A DNA stretch of 64,000 bases from Catenulispora sp. MAP5-51. Its GTDB lineage: Bacteria > Actinomycetota > Actinomycetes > Streptomycetales > Catenulisporaceae. Of this stretch, positions 34,051 through 41,807 are shown one piece after another; within the stretch, counting starts at the first letter, position 1, and each line of letters starts with the position of its first letter. The translations under genes and the position numbers were made by a program. The stretch lies in the NCBI RefSeq assembly GCF_041261205.1, contig NZ_JBGCCH010000001.1, forward strand, positions 62,001-126,000. The letters run 5' to 3'. A model generated the notes under the pieces. That model saw only the letters and a list, made by a program, of their open reading frames with translations. It had not been told where the DNA came from and did not search any database.

Positions 34051-35850
34051 ATGACCGACATGACCAACGAGCCGCAGTTCGGGGCCGGGGAGGCCCCCGC
34101 GCAGTACCAGGCCGCCGCGCCACCGCCGATGCCGCCGATGCCGCCGATGCCGCCGCCGATCCTGCCGCCCCCGTACGTCCCGCCCCACAGCCTCGGCATG
34201 CTCCCGCCGCCCCCCGCGCCGCCGCCGACCGTGCCGCTACAGCCGGGCTCGCCGGACGGCCTGATCGCCTTCGCGCTGGCTCCTCCGGAACCGGCGCCGA
34301 AAGACTGGTGGCGCGCCGCGGCGGTCGCGCTGATGAACCTCAGCGGCCTGGCCCTCGGCTACGCCCTCATGCGGCGCTGGAAAGCAGCCGTCTGGAGCTG
34401 GATCGCCACCGCGCTGTTGCTGCTGATCGTCCTGCCCGCCACGGCGGGCGGCGTCCCGATCGCCATCACGGTCATCTACCTGGCGTTCCTCGCCACCATC
34501 GCCGTCCACGGCGGCGCACGTGCTCTGCGTACTCCGCTGACCTGGCCGCCGCGTTCGCAGCTCGCGTTCGGCCTGGCGGTCGTGCTTCTCGTGGTGCCGG
34601 TGGGCGGCACGGTGCTCTACGACAACGCCCATCAAGAGGCCATCCAGCAGATGCTGCTCAAGCGCCTGACCACGGCCGACGCCAGCCTCACCACCGCCGA
34701 GGCCGAGCCCATCGCCACCGGCGAGACGGACTTCGCGCCGGGGCTGGCCACGTACCGGGACCTCCTGGAGCACCACGGCACCTCGCGCGCCGGCAAGCTC
34801 GTGCCCGAACGCCTCACCGTGTTCTACCAGAACGTCAGTGCCCCCTACACCAATCGCGACTACTGCAACGCGATCGAGCCCCTGACGTACCTGCGCGGCC
34901 TCCCTTCGGGGACGTTCAGCACCCAGGAACTCGGGACGCTGGCGACCTTCCCCGATGACCCGCTGGCCACCTCGCTCCTGCAATGCGGCACAGGCGACTT
35001 CAGCGCCGGCGGCGCCACCCTGAGCAACGGCACCCAGAACCTCAACACGCTGCTGGCCACGTTCCCCAACTCCGCCCAGGCGGCCCAGGTCGAACCCGCC
35101 GTCGCCAAAGCCCTCGGCGCGGCCGCCGGCGGCATCACCGGGACCGACCCCTGCACCGCCACCGACAGCCTCACCCAGCTCGACACCCAGATCAAAGCCC
35201 TGACCAGCCCGGTCGCCGGCATCTCCACCGCGCTGCAGAAGGACGGCACCACGGGGCTCACCGACGTCGAATCCGGCAGCTACGACTGCGCCGTGTCCAA
35301 GTACAAGGGCGGCAACTTCACCGACGCCCAGTCGGCGTTCGACTCCTTCGTCACCGCCTACCCGAACGACCCCAACAAGGCCCTGGCCCAGAAGTACAGC
35401 ATCGCCGCGCAGGTCGCCCAGGAAGACGCCGACGCCGGCAAGGTCACCCCCACCCTCACCGCCGGCGGAAGCGTCAGCATCACCGTCTCCAACGACAGCC
35501 CCGACCCGATGCAGATCCTCTACACCGGCCCGGCCACCGGCACCATCAACATCGCCGCCTGCTCCAGCTGCAAGACCTACGCCAGCGCCACCGACGGTCA
35601 GCAGAACGCCTGCAGCGACAGCAGCATCGACTACCCCAAGACCTCGTTCACGCTGCCGCCCGGCACGACGTACTTCCTCCAGAAGAGCACCGGCACGAAC
35701 GTCCAGTCCTACTCCCACAACGAGAGCTACGACGCCGGCAGCGAATACGACGTCTGCGCCTACGAGACGAGCCTGTTCAGCCTTCCGCCCGGCACGATCT
35801 CGCCGATCGTCCCCATCGTCCCGGTGGTTCCCATCGTCCCCAAGACCTGA
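34051..35850 (+). CDS. Large membrane protein with proline-rich N-terminus, unknown function
   Basis: 599 residues; not recognised. The N-terminal 100 residues are cytoplasmic and Pro/Met-rich (PPPMPPMPPMPPP, PPPAPPPTVPLQPG). Three to four membrane segments follow at about 90-195 (NLSGLALGYALM, IATALLLLIVLPATAG, VIYLAFLATIAVHGGA, FGLAVVLLVVPVGGTVLY). Residues 200-580 lie outside, with helical repeat-like sequence (YRDLLEHHGTSRAGKLVPER, FTDAQSAFDSFVTAYPNDPN) that resembles tetratricopeptide pairs, then a beta-rich Cys-containing end and the tail PIVPIVPVVPIVPKT. The ATG at 34051 follows CAGGGGGC. A role in wall or envelope processes is only a guess. Confidence 0.65.
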   Translation: MTDMTNEPQFGAGEAPAQYQAAAPPPMPPMPPMPPPILPPPYVPPHSLGMLPPPPAPPPTVPLQPGSPDGLIAFALAPPEPAPKDWWRAAAVALMNLSGLALGYALMRRWKAAVWSWIATALLLLIVLPATAGGVPIAITVIYLAFLATIAVHGGARALRTPLTWPPRSQLAFGLAVVLLVVPVGGTVLYDNAHQEAIQQMLLKRLTTADASLTTAEAEPIATGETDFAPGLATYRDLLEHHGTSRAGKLVPERLTVFYQNVSAPYTNRDYCNAIEPLTYLRGLPSGTFSTQELGTLATFPDDPLATSLLQCGTGDFSAGGATLSNGTQNLNTLLATFPNSAQAAQVEPAVAKALGAAAGGITGTDPCTATDSLTQLDTQIKALTSPVAGISTALQKDGTTGLTDVESGSYDCAVSKYKGGNFTDAQSAFDSFVTAYPNDPNKALAQKYSIAAQVAQEDADAGKVTPTLTAGGSVSITVSNDSPDPMQILYTGPATGTINIAACSSCKTYASATDGQQNACSDSSIDYPKTSFTLPPGTTYFLQKSTGTNVQSYSHNESYDAGSEYDVCAYETSLFSLPPGTISPIVPIVPVVPIVPKT

Positions 35851-35869
35851 GCCTCACGGCTCGCCGCCG

Positions 35870-36263
35870 TCAGCCGGGCACCGTGTAGGTGTAGCGATCG
35901 GCCGTGGTGGTCGCGCTGGTGTCTCGACGTCGGTGGAGACCCGGACGTCGACGGTGAACGCCAGGTTCGGCCGGATCGCCGCCGCCGTGCTTCGCGCCGC
36001 CGTGCTTCCCGCCGCTGTCATGTACGAGCTCACCGGTGGTGTGATCGCGGTGATCTGCGTCGGGGAGTCCAGCCCGTACGACGCCGCCACGTCAGCTCCA
36101 GGCCGAGTTCCAGCGTGATCCCGCCCAGGGTGAAGTGCACGCCGCCGTCGCCCTCGGCCGCGGCCCGCCGCTGCGCCTCGGCCACCTGCCCGCGCAGAAG
36201 CGTGATTGCGTCGGCCAGATCGAGCCAGTCCTCCCCGCCGCCGCCGCCCACGGACCCTCCCAA
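35870..36263 (-). pseudogene. Trypsin-co-occurring-domain (trypco2)-like gene, frameshifted
   Basis: From a TTG at 36263 the frame gives EDWLDLADAITLLRGQVAEA, then AAAEGDGGVHFTLGGITLEL, the usual beginning of trypco2/CU044_2847-like small proteins. Around 36090-36105 the sensible sequence moves to another frame (DVAASYGLDSPTQITAITPP to FTVDVRVSTDV). Near 35935 it seems to move again, to a DTSATTTADRYTYTVPG end at 35870. Two shifts make it a probable pseudogene, or the second shift may not be real. Such proteins accompany trypsin-like or conflict-type modules; none is next to it. Confidence 0.5.
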
Positions 36264-36315
36264 GATCGTCCCACCGGCCGCCCCGCGACCTGTCGCAGCA
36301 TCCTGCTAAGGCGGG

Positions 36316-36714
36316 TCAGACGGCCCGCTTTATCCACGGGGCCAGCCACTGCTTCATCCACGACGGCGCGCGCATGTGGTCGTGGGCGCATTGCTCGGCC
36401 CACAGCGCGGCGTGCTCGGGGTCCAGGGTCAGGACGATGCCGTCGGCGGCCAGCAGGACGTCGGCGACGCGGATCGCGGTCGTGGTGTTCGAGGTCTCGA
36501 AGGTGCGGTACCGGATCAGGTCGATGACCAGGTGCACGGCGCGGTCCAGCGGATCGGGGTACTCCAGTTCCCAGGCGCGCGTCCGGGGCGACCACACCAC
36601 GCCGTAGGCGACGGACAGCGCGACCGGCAGTATCGCGGGATCGCGCGGTATCCCGTCCCCGCCGCAGATCTGGTTCACACGGCAGATCTGCTCGGGCGTG
36701 AGCCGGAAGGTCAC
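36316..36714 (-). CDS. Doc/Fic-fold toxin-like protein with degenerate catalytic motif
   Basis: 132 residues from the GTG at 36714. The layout FRLTPEQICRVNQICGGDGI, PRDPAILPVALSVAYGVVWS, YPDPLDRAVHLVIDLIRY, then RTFETSNTTTAIRVADVLLA and ADGIVLTLD follows Doc proteins, where the loop normally reads HPFxDGNKRT. Here only the F, the N and one T of that loop are kept. Similar degenerate Doc-like genes occur in streptomycetes as toxin components (recollection). It lies 4 bp after a 52-residue gene, as toxin-antitoxin pairs do. It may be a regulator or dead toxin. Confidence 0.5.
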   Translation of the reverse strand: MTFRLTPEQICRVNQICGGDGIPRDPAILPVALSVAYGVVWSPRTRAWELEYPDPLDRAVHLVIDLIRYRTFETSNTTTAIRVADVLLAADGIVLTLDPEHAALWAEQCAHDHMRAPSWMKQWLAPWIKRAV

Positions 36715-36718
36715 GGCG

Positions 36719-36877
36719 TCACGACCAGGTCGCCTCGGCCTCGGCGATCGCCTGGTACGCCTCGCCATTGCGCTCACCGGAGTCGGCCAGCAGGTCCTCG
36801 AACAGCGCGTCGGGCATCGGCTCGGCGCCCAGGAGCGGATCCGGGTCGGGCAGACGGCGCACAGCAGCTTCGGCCAT
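36719..36877 (-). CDS. Small acidic protein, possible antitoxin partner
   Basis: 52 residues beginning MAEAAVRRLPDPDPLLGAEP and ending in EAYQAIAEAEATWS. It is acidic and short, with no recognised domain. The stop lies 4 bp before the GTG of the Doc-like gene, so the two are surely co-translated. The role as antitoxin is inferred only from size, charge and position. Confidence 0.5.
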   Translation of the reverse strand: MAEAAVRRLPDPDPLLGAEPMPDALFEDLLADSGERNGEAYQAIAEAEATWS

Positions 36878-37219
36878 GACGACCACGGTAGCGAAGCGGG
36901 GGGCGGCTGTCCCGGGATCGGGGGTGGATGTTTGGGAGGCGGTGTATCTCGACTCGCGTCGGCGGGCCGATGGTGTGGGTGGGTGGTCGGGTCTACTGCG
37001 ATGGTCAAAGGCGACAGTGAAGGCGACAGTCAACCCGGAATTCACAAGTATTCCTCGCGGCGGCGCGCCCGCAATTATCCACTAGAGGAAGCCCTTCAAG
37101 CCCCGCGCTCGGAAATCCCGCGAACCAGATTCGGGAATCCGTCCCGGCCGATAAGGTGTCAGCTCGGACTGCGGGCCCCGGGTCAAGCGTCGGGCCGGCA
37201 CTGGGGGAGGGATTGTCCA
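36878..37219. promoter_or_regulatory. 342-bp intergenic region upstream of moxR
   Basis: No gene is supported. It should hold the divergent promoters of the antitoxin-like gene and moxR. The short direct repeat GGCGACAGT occurs twice about 37008-37030, followed by an AT-richer patch (around 37040-37085). GGGGGAGGG at 37203-37211 is the ribosome site for moxR. Confidence 0.5.
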
Positions 37220-38161
37220 ATGCCTCATTCTCACATATTGATGGATGTCATCGGGGAGATGGTCATCGGGAAGCCGGCGACGGTCGAGCTGGCCGTGGTC
37301 TGTCTGCTCTCCGAGGGCCATCTGCTCATCGAGGACGTGCCGGGGACCGGGAAGACGACGTTGGCGCGGGCCATGGCCGCGGCGATCGACACCGAGTGGC
37401 GGCGCATCCAGTTCACGCCGGACCTGCTGCCGGCGGACATCACGGGGACGTCGGTGCTGGATCCCCGGACCGGGGAGTTCGAGTTCCGGCCCGGGCCGGT
37501 GTTCGCCGAGGTCGTCATCGCCGACGAGATCAACCGGGCCTCGCCCAAGACGCAGTCGGCGCTGCTGGAGGTCATGGAGGAGCGCCAGGTCACCGTCGAC
37601 GGCACGACCCATCCGGCGCGCCGGCCGTTCCTGGTCGTGGCCACCCAGAACCCGGTGGACATGGAGGGCACCTACGCGCTGCCCGAGGCGCAGCTCGACA
37701 GGTTCCTGATGCGGCTGCGGCTCGGCCACCTGGAGGCCGAGGAGGAACTGGCCGTCATCCGCAGCCACCAGCAGGGCCACACCGTGCAGAACCTGCGGCC
37801 GGTGATGAACCGCGACTCGGTGCTGCGCGCGATCGGCGAGACCAGGCAGATCACCGTGGCCGAGACGCTGGCCCGGTACGTCGTCGACCTCGCGCGCGCC
37901 ACGCGCGACCACCCCCACGTGCGGCACGGCGCCAGTACGCGCGCGACCCTGGCGCTGGTGCGCAGCGCACAGTCGCTGGCATACGTGCGGGGGCGGCCGT
38001 ACGCCACCTCCGACGACGTGCGCCTGCTCGCGGCCCCCGTGCTGGCGCACCGCCTGGTGCTCTCGCCGCAGGCCGAGCTCGACGGCGTGCAGGCCGAGGA
38101 CGTCGTGCGCGACGTCCTCGCCCACGTCCGCACCCCGGACACGGCGGGCAGCATGCGATGA
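37220..38161 (+). CDS. moxR: MoxR-family AAA+ ATPase
   Basis: 313 residues. Walker A EDVPGTGKTTLARA is at 39-52, Walker B VVIADEINRASPKTQSALLE, sensor 1 VVATQNPVDMEGTYALPEAQ, and an arginine-containing lid domain (HGASTRATLALVRSAQ). MoxR ATPases act as chaperones that mature or insert metal cofactors or complexes, nearly always next to a DUF58 gene, as here. A strong ribosome site precedes the ATG. The stop overlaps the DUF58 start as ATGA, and the third gene overlaps in the same way, so the three proteins should be made in balance. Confidence 0.92.
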   Translation: MPHSHILMDVIGEMVIGKPATVELAVVCLLSEGHLLIEDVPGTGKTTLARAMAAAIDTEWRRIQFTPDLLPADITGTSVLDPRTGEFEFRPGPVFAEVVIADEINRASPKTQSALLEVMEERQVTVDGTTHPARRPFLVVATQNPVDMEGTYALPEAQLDRFLMRLRLGHLEAEEELAVIRSHQQGHTVQNLRPVMNRDSVLRAIGETRQITVAETLARYVVDLARATRDHPHVRHGASTRATLALVRSAQSLAYVRGRPYATSDDVRLLAAPVLAHRLVLSPQAELDGVQAEDVVRDVLAHVRTPDTAGSMR

Positions 38162-39501
38162 CGGCGCAGGGCGAACTCCTGGGCGTCACCCCGTTCCACA
38201 AAGCCCTGACCGCGCGCGGCTGGCTGCTGCTCGCGGGATCCGCGGCCGTCGTGGGCGCCGCGCTGGCGCTCGGGTATCCCGAACTCGCGGGCGTGGGATC
38301 GGCCGGCGTCGCCGCGGTGCTGGTGGCGATGGTCACCGTCGCGCGCACCCCGGCGCTCGCGGTCGACCGGTACACGCACCCGCCGCAGGTCACCCGGGGC
38401 ACGCCGGACGTCACGGCCCGGCTGGACGTGCACAACACCTCGCGCTGGTCCCTGCCCTCGGCGCGCACGCGGCTGATCGCGGGCGCCGCGAACCTGCCGG
38501 TCAAGCTCCCGGCCGTGGCCGGCGGCGCGACGGCCCAGGTCCAGTCCCCGACGCTGCCGACGGCCCGCCGCGGCGTCGTGCGGGTCGGTCCGCTGCTGGT
38601 GACCCGCGCGGACCCCTTCGGACTGGCCCGCCGGGTCCTGGACACCGGGACCTTCTCCGAGCTCTACGTCCGCCCCCGGCCGGTGCGGCTCCCCGACGTC
38701 GCCCGGAGCCTGGCGCGCTCGGTCGACGGCTCGCAGGCCGAGACGAAGATGGACGGGACGCTGGCCTTCCACCGGCTGCGCGAATACGTGCCCGGCGACG
38801 AGCGCCGGCACATCCACTGGCTGGCGACCGCGCATGCCGGCCGGGTTTTGGTGAAACAGCACGTGGACACTGCCCACGCGGCCGTGGCGGTGCTGGTCGA
38901 CGTGGTCCCCGGCGGCCGGGAGGGTGCCTTCGGTGAGGCTTTCGAGATGGCTTTCGAGGCGGCTTTCGAGGTGGCCGTCGACTGTGCGGCCAGCGCTGCG
39001 GTGTGCGCGACGGAGCGCGGCGATCCGCTGGTCCTGGTGGACACCTTCGGCCGATCGCTGCTCGACCAGGGTGGGCGGGGTGCGAGGGCCCGTCGGTCCG
39101 CGACGACCGAAGGGGTGCTCAATGCCCTGACACGGGTCGTCGCCGAGCCGCCGGAAGCGCAGGAGGCGGCGTCTGTGGCGTCTATGGGATCGTCCACGGC
39201 GAACGGCAAGAAGAACGGCGCCGGGTCCGGGCGCGGTGGCGGCACCCTGGGCGTCGGCATCCGGCGCCTGGCCGAGAGCGGCCGGGGCAGCCTGGCGATC
39301 GTGGTGAGCACCCGGTCGCTGACACCGTGGGCGACCGATCTCAAGGCCCTGACCTCATCCTACGCCCGGGTCATCGCCGTGCACGCGACCGACGCGCCGG
39401 GTCCGGCGACGACCACGCGGATCGGGCGGGTCCTGTGGACCGAGGTGCGCAGTGCCGACGAGCTGCCGGCGGCGCTGCACCGGGCGAGGGCTGCGGCATG
39501 A
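38158..39501 (+). CDS. DUF58 (von Willebrand A-like) membrane protein
   Basis: 447 residues. Two membrane spans occur at about 18-60 (LLLAGSAAVVGAALALGYPE, VAAVLVAMVTVA). The DUF58 core begins at DGTLAFHRLREYVPGDERRH with the family R-E-Y-x2-G-D and IHWLATAHAGRVLVKQ. A short repeated acidic stretch (FGEAFEMAFEAAFEVAVD) is unusual and lies after the core start. It works with MoxR in family knowledge, probably at the membrane. Confidence 0.87.
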   Translation: MTAQGELLGVTPFHKALTARGWLLLAGSAAVVGAALALGYPELAGVGSAGVAAVLVAMVTVARTPALAVDRYTHPPQVTRGTPDVTARLDVHNTSRWSLPSARTRLIAGAANLPVKLPAVAGGATAQVQSPTLPTARRGVVRVGPLLVTRADPFGLARRVLDTGTFSELYVRPRPVRLPDVARSLARSVDGSQAETKMDGTLAFHRLREYVPGDERRHIHWLATAHAGRVLVKQHVDTAHAAVAVLVDVVPGGREGAFGEAFEMAFEAAFEVAVDCAASAAVCATERGDPLVLVDTFGRSLLDQGGRGARARRSATTEGVLNALTRVVAEPPEAQEAASVASMGSSTANGKKNGAGSGRGGGTLGVGIRRLAESGRGSLAIVVSTRSLTPWATDLKALTSSYARVIAVHATDAPGPATTTRIGRVLWTEVRSADELPAALHRARAAA

Positions 39502-41714
39502 GCGCGACCTTCCAGCCGCAGCCGCAGCCGCAGGCGTCATGGTCATGGCCAGCGCCAGCGTCGCAGCAGCAGCAGCAGCAACAACAGCACCGGCCGTCCG
39601 AGCCCCTCCCGACGCCGACCCGCCGGGCCGCGACCGTCGCCGTCGGCGCCCTGCTGACCGGTGCGGCCCTGCTCCCGCTGGTCAAGGTCCTGAGTACCGC
39701 CCCGGCCCTGCGCCTGATCGCGCTGTCCGTCCCGGTTGCGACGGTCGTGGCGCTCGGAGCGCGGTGGCTGGTCGCGGGTCGGCAGAACCCTGATCGGCCG
39801 GGTCCGCTCGGCCCGCTCGCGGTGGCCGTCGGCTTGGTCGTGGGGGTCGTGGCCGGGGTCCTGCCGGGCATGGTTCTGGCCGCCCCGGACCCCTACGCCC
39901 CGTCGGGCTTCGGACCGCGGGTGGCCGGCGCGGTCGTGGACGGCGTGCCACGGTTGTTGTCGGTTCCGACGCCGGCGCCGGACAGCCGCGGCTTCACCGA
40001 CCTGCCGCTGCTGGTCGGGGCCCTGCTCGCGGCGGTCGTGGCGCTGGCGGCCCGCAGTCGCAGGCCGGTCGGCGCGCTGGCGCCGGCCACGCTGGTCTTC
40101 GGCGGTCTGCTGACGCTCGGCGTCCACGGGCCCGGCTCGGCGGTGGTCTACGCGGCCTGCTACGCCGTCGCGGCACTGGGCTATCTCGCCGCGACGGCGT
40201 CGAATGCCCTGCGCGACTGCGGTCTGGCCGTGTTCACGACCGTCGCCGTCGGCGCGGCCGCGTTCGTCGGCGTCACGGCGATCCCGCTGCACAGGGCCTT
40301 CGACCCCCGCAGCGTGCAGCAACTCCCGGTCCAGTCGCAGATCGCCGTCGACCCGCTCGCCGCGGTGTCGGGTGAGCTGCTGACCCCGGACCAGCCGGTC
40401 CTGACCGCGACGCTGTCCGGGGCGCTCCAGGCCCATCCCCGCAACTGGGTCTGGCTGGTCTACGACTCCTACGACGGCGCCGCCTGGCAGGCCTCGGCCG
40501 ACGCCAGGCCGACCGGGATCGGCACCGTGCCGGTGACCGGGGACACCGGGGCGGCGGAGGTGACGCTGGCGTCGCCCGCCACGCTCTTGCCCCACCCCGG
40601 CAACGTGTCGTCGAACCAGCCCGGCACGGTCGAGTACGACGGCGGTCACGAGCTCCTGGCCTCCGCCGGGGCGCTCGGCACGTTCTCGGTCACCGCCTCG
40701 GTGGTGAATCCGGGGGCTGAGGCGCTCACCGGCGCCGCCATCCCGCCGGACGCGCCGGCGGCGCTGACGGCCGTCCCGTCCTGCCTGCCGCCGGAGCTGC
40801 GCAGCCTGGCCGACCAGGCACGGGAGCAGGCGAGCCTGCCCGACGAGGAGGCGGTCTGGCTGCAGGAGCATCTGGATTCGGCGCCCTACGTCTACGACAA
40901 GAAGGCCCCGCCGGGAGAGAGCTGCGGGAACATCAGCCGCTTTGTGCAGACCCACCGCGGCACCAGCGCGCAGTTCGCGACCGCGTTCGTGATGGCGGCA
41001 CGGCAGCTGGGCCTGCCGGCCCGGATGGCCGTCGGCTACCTGCCCGGGCACACGGCCGGCGCCACCGACGTCGTCACCGACGGCGACGCCTACGCCTGGC
41101 CCCAGGTCATGTTCGCCGGGCTCGGCTGGGTCGACTTCGACCCGACGCCGCGTTCGGACCAGAGCGCCGCCGCGCCGCCCCGCGAGGAGCAGTCCGGCGT
41201 CTCGCAGGTCTCGCAGGCCGTCGACCAGGGCCACCGGACGAAGGACACGACGACGGCCACCGATCCGGTGAAGCCGCGCCACTCCGGCGTGTCCGTGATC
41301 CTGTTCGTAGTGCTCGGGGCGCTGGGGCTGCTGATCGGTATCGCGGCCTGGCCGGCGACGGTACGGATCAGGCTCCTGACGCGCCGGCGGCGCCTGCGCC
41401 GGGCCCCGGAAGCCGCGGCGCGGGTCGTCGGCGCATGGGACGAGCTCCTGCATCCGCTGGAGCGCGCCGGACTCACGGTGCGGGCGCGCAGCTCGCACGA
41501 CGTCGCGGCGGCGGCCGTCGGTGTGGTGCCGGAGCCGGTACCGGTCCGGCGGCTGGCCGTGTTGGTGGAGCGGGCGTTGTACGACCAGGTGAGCATGGCC
41601 GACGCCGAGGTCGCGTGGCAGCTCAGCGACAGCGCGCGCAAGTCCGTGGCGACGACGATGAGCGCGCCGCAGCGGGTGCGGGACGCGTTCCGGGTACCGG
41701 CCGGTCGACGCTGA
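39498..41714 (+). CDS. TgpA-like membrane protein with degenerate transglutaminase domain
   Basis: 738 residues. A cytoplasmic leader has a run of eight Gln (CAG/CAA) at 23-30. About six membrane spans lie at 44-262. The extracytoplasmic part holds a transglutaminase-like fold at about 445-550, and a final span at 594-613 leads into a DUF4129-like tail (WDELLHPLERAGLTVRARSS). The catalytic Cys of the family (GYCEQFA-like) is Ser490 in RGTSAQFATAF, and the His (HAW) is Tyr532 in AYAWPQVMF; the Asp548 in FDPTP is kept. So it is probably a non-enzymatic member that binds a peptide or wall component. It is translationally coupled to the DUF58 gene. Confidence 0.87.
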   Translation: MSATFQPQPQPQASWSWPAPASQQQQQQQQHRPSEPLPTPTRRAATVAVGALLTGAALLPLVKVLSTAPALRLIALSVPVATVVALGARWLVAGRQNPDRPGPLGPLAVAVGLVVGVVAGVLPGMVLAAPDPYAPSGFGPRVAGAVVDGVPRLLSVPTPAPDSRGFTDLPLLVGALLAAVVALAARSRRPVGALAPATLVFGGLLTLGVHGPGSAVVYAACYAVAALGYLAATASNALRDCGLAVFTTVAVGAAAFVGVTAIPLHRAFDPRSVQQLPVQSQIAVDPLAAVSGELLTPDQPVLTATLSGALQAHPRNWVWLVYDSYDGAAWQASADARPTGIGTVPVTGDTGAAEVTLASPATLLPHPGNVSSNQPGTVEYDGGHELLASAGALGTFSVTASVVNPGAEALTGAAIPPDAPAALTAVPSCLPPELRSLADQAREQASLPDEEAVWLQEHLDSAPYVYDKKAPPGESCGNISRFVQTHRGTSAQFATAFVMAARQLGLPARMAVGYLPGHTAGATDVVTDGDAYAWPQVMFAGLGWVDFDPTPRSDQSAAAPPREEQSGVSQVSQAVDQGHRTKDTTTATDPVKPRHSGVSVILFVVLGALGLLIGIAAWPATVRIRLLTRRRRLRRAPEAAARVVGAWDELLHPLERAGLTVRARSSHDVAAAAVGVVPEPVPVRRLAVLVERALYDQVSMADAEVAWQLSDSARKSVATTMSAPQRVRDAFRVPAGRR

Positions 41715-41742
41715 CAGAGACAGAATAGACAGTGCGAACAGA

Positions 41743-41780
41743 CAGACTGCGCCCCGGGGATGCTCCGGGGGCGCAGTCTG
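41743..41780. terminator. Bidirectional terminator with 13-bp arms
   Basis: CAGACTGCGCCCC (41743-41755) and GGGGCGCAGTCTG (41768-41780) are perfect inverted copies with a 12-base loop. An outer pair AGAGACAG/CTGTCTCT (41716-41723 and 41787-41794) extends the fold. It lies between the convergent tgpA-like and kinase genes and can serve both. Confidence 0.88.
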
Positions 41781-41807
41781 TTGTCGCTGTCTCTGGTGCT
41801 ACTGCTG

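Noticed and set aside
39559-39590. CAG-repeat expansion as mobile or regulatory repeat
   Set aside because: It simply encodes a short poly-Gln leader in frame, with CAA interruptions.
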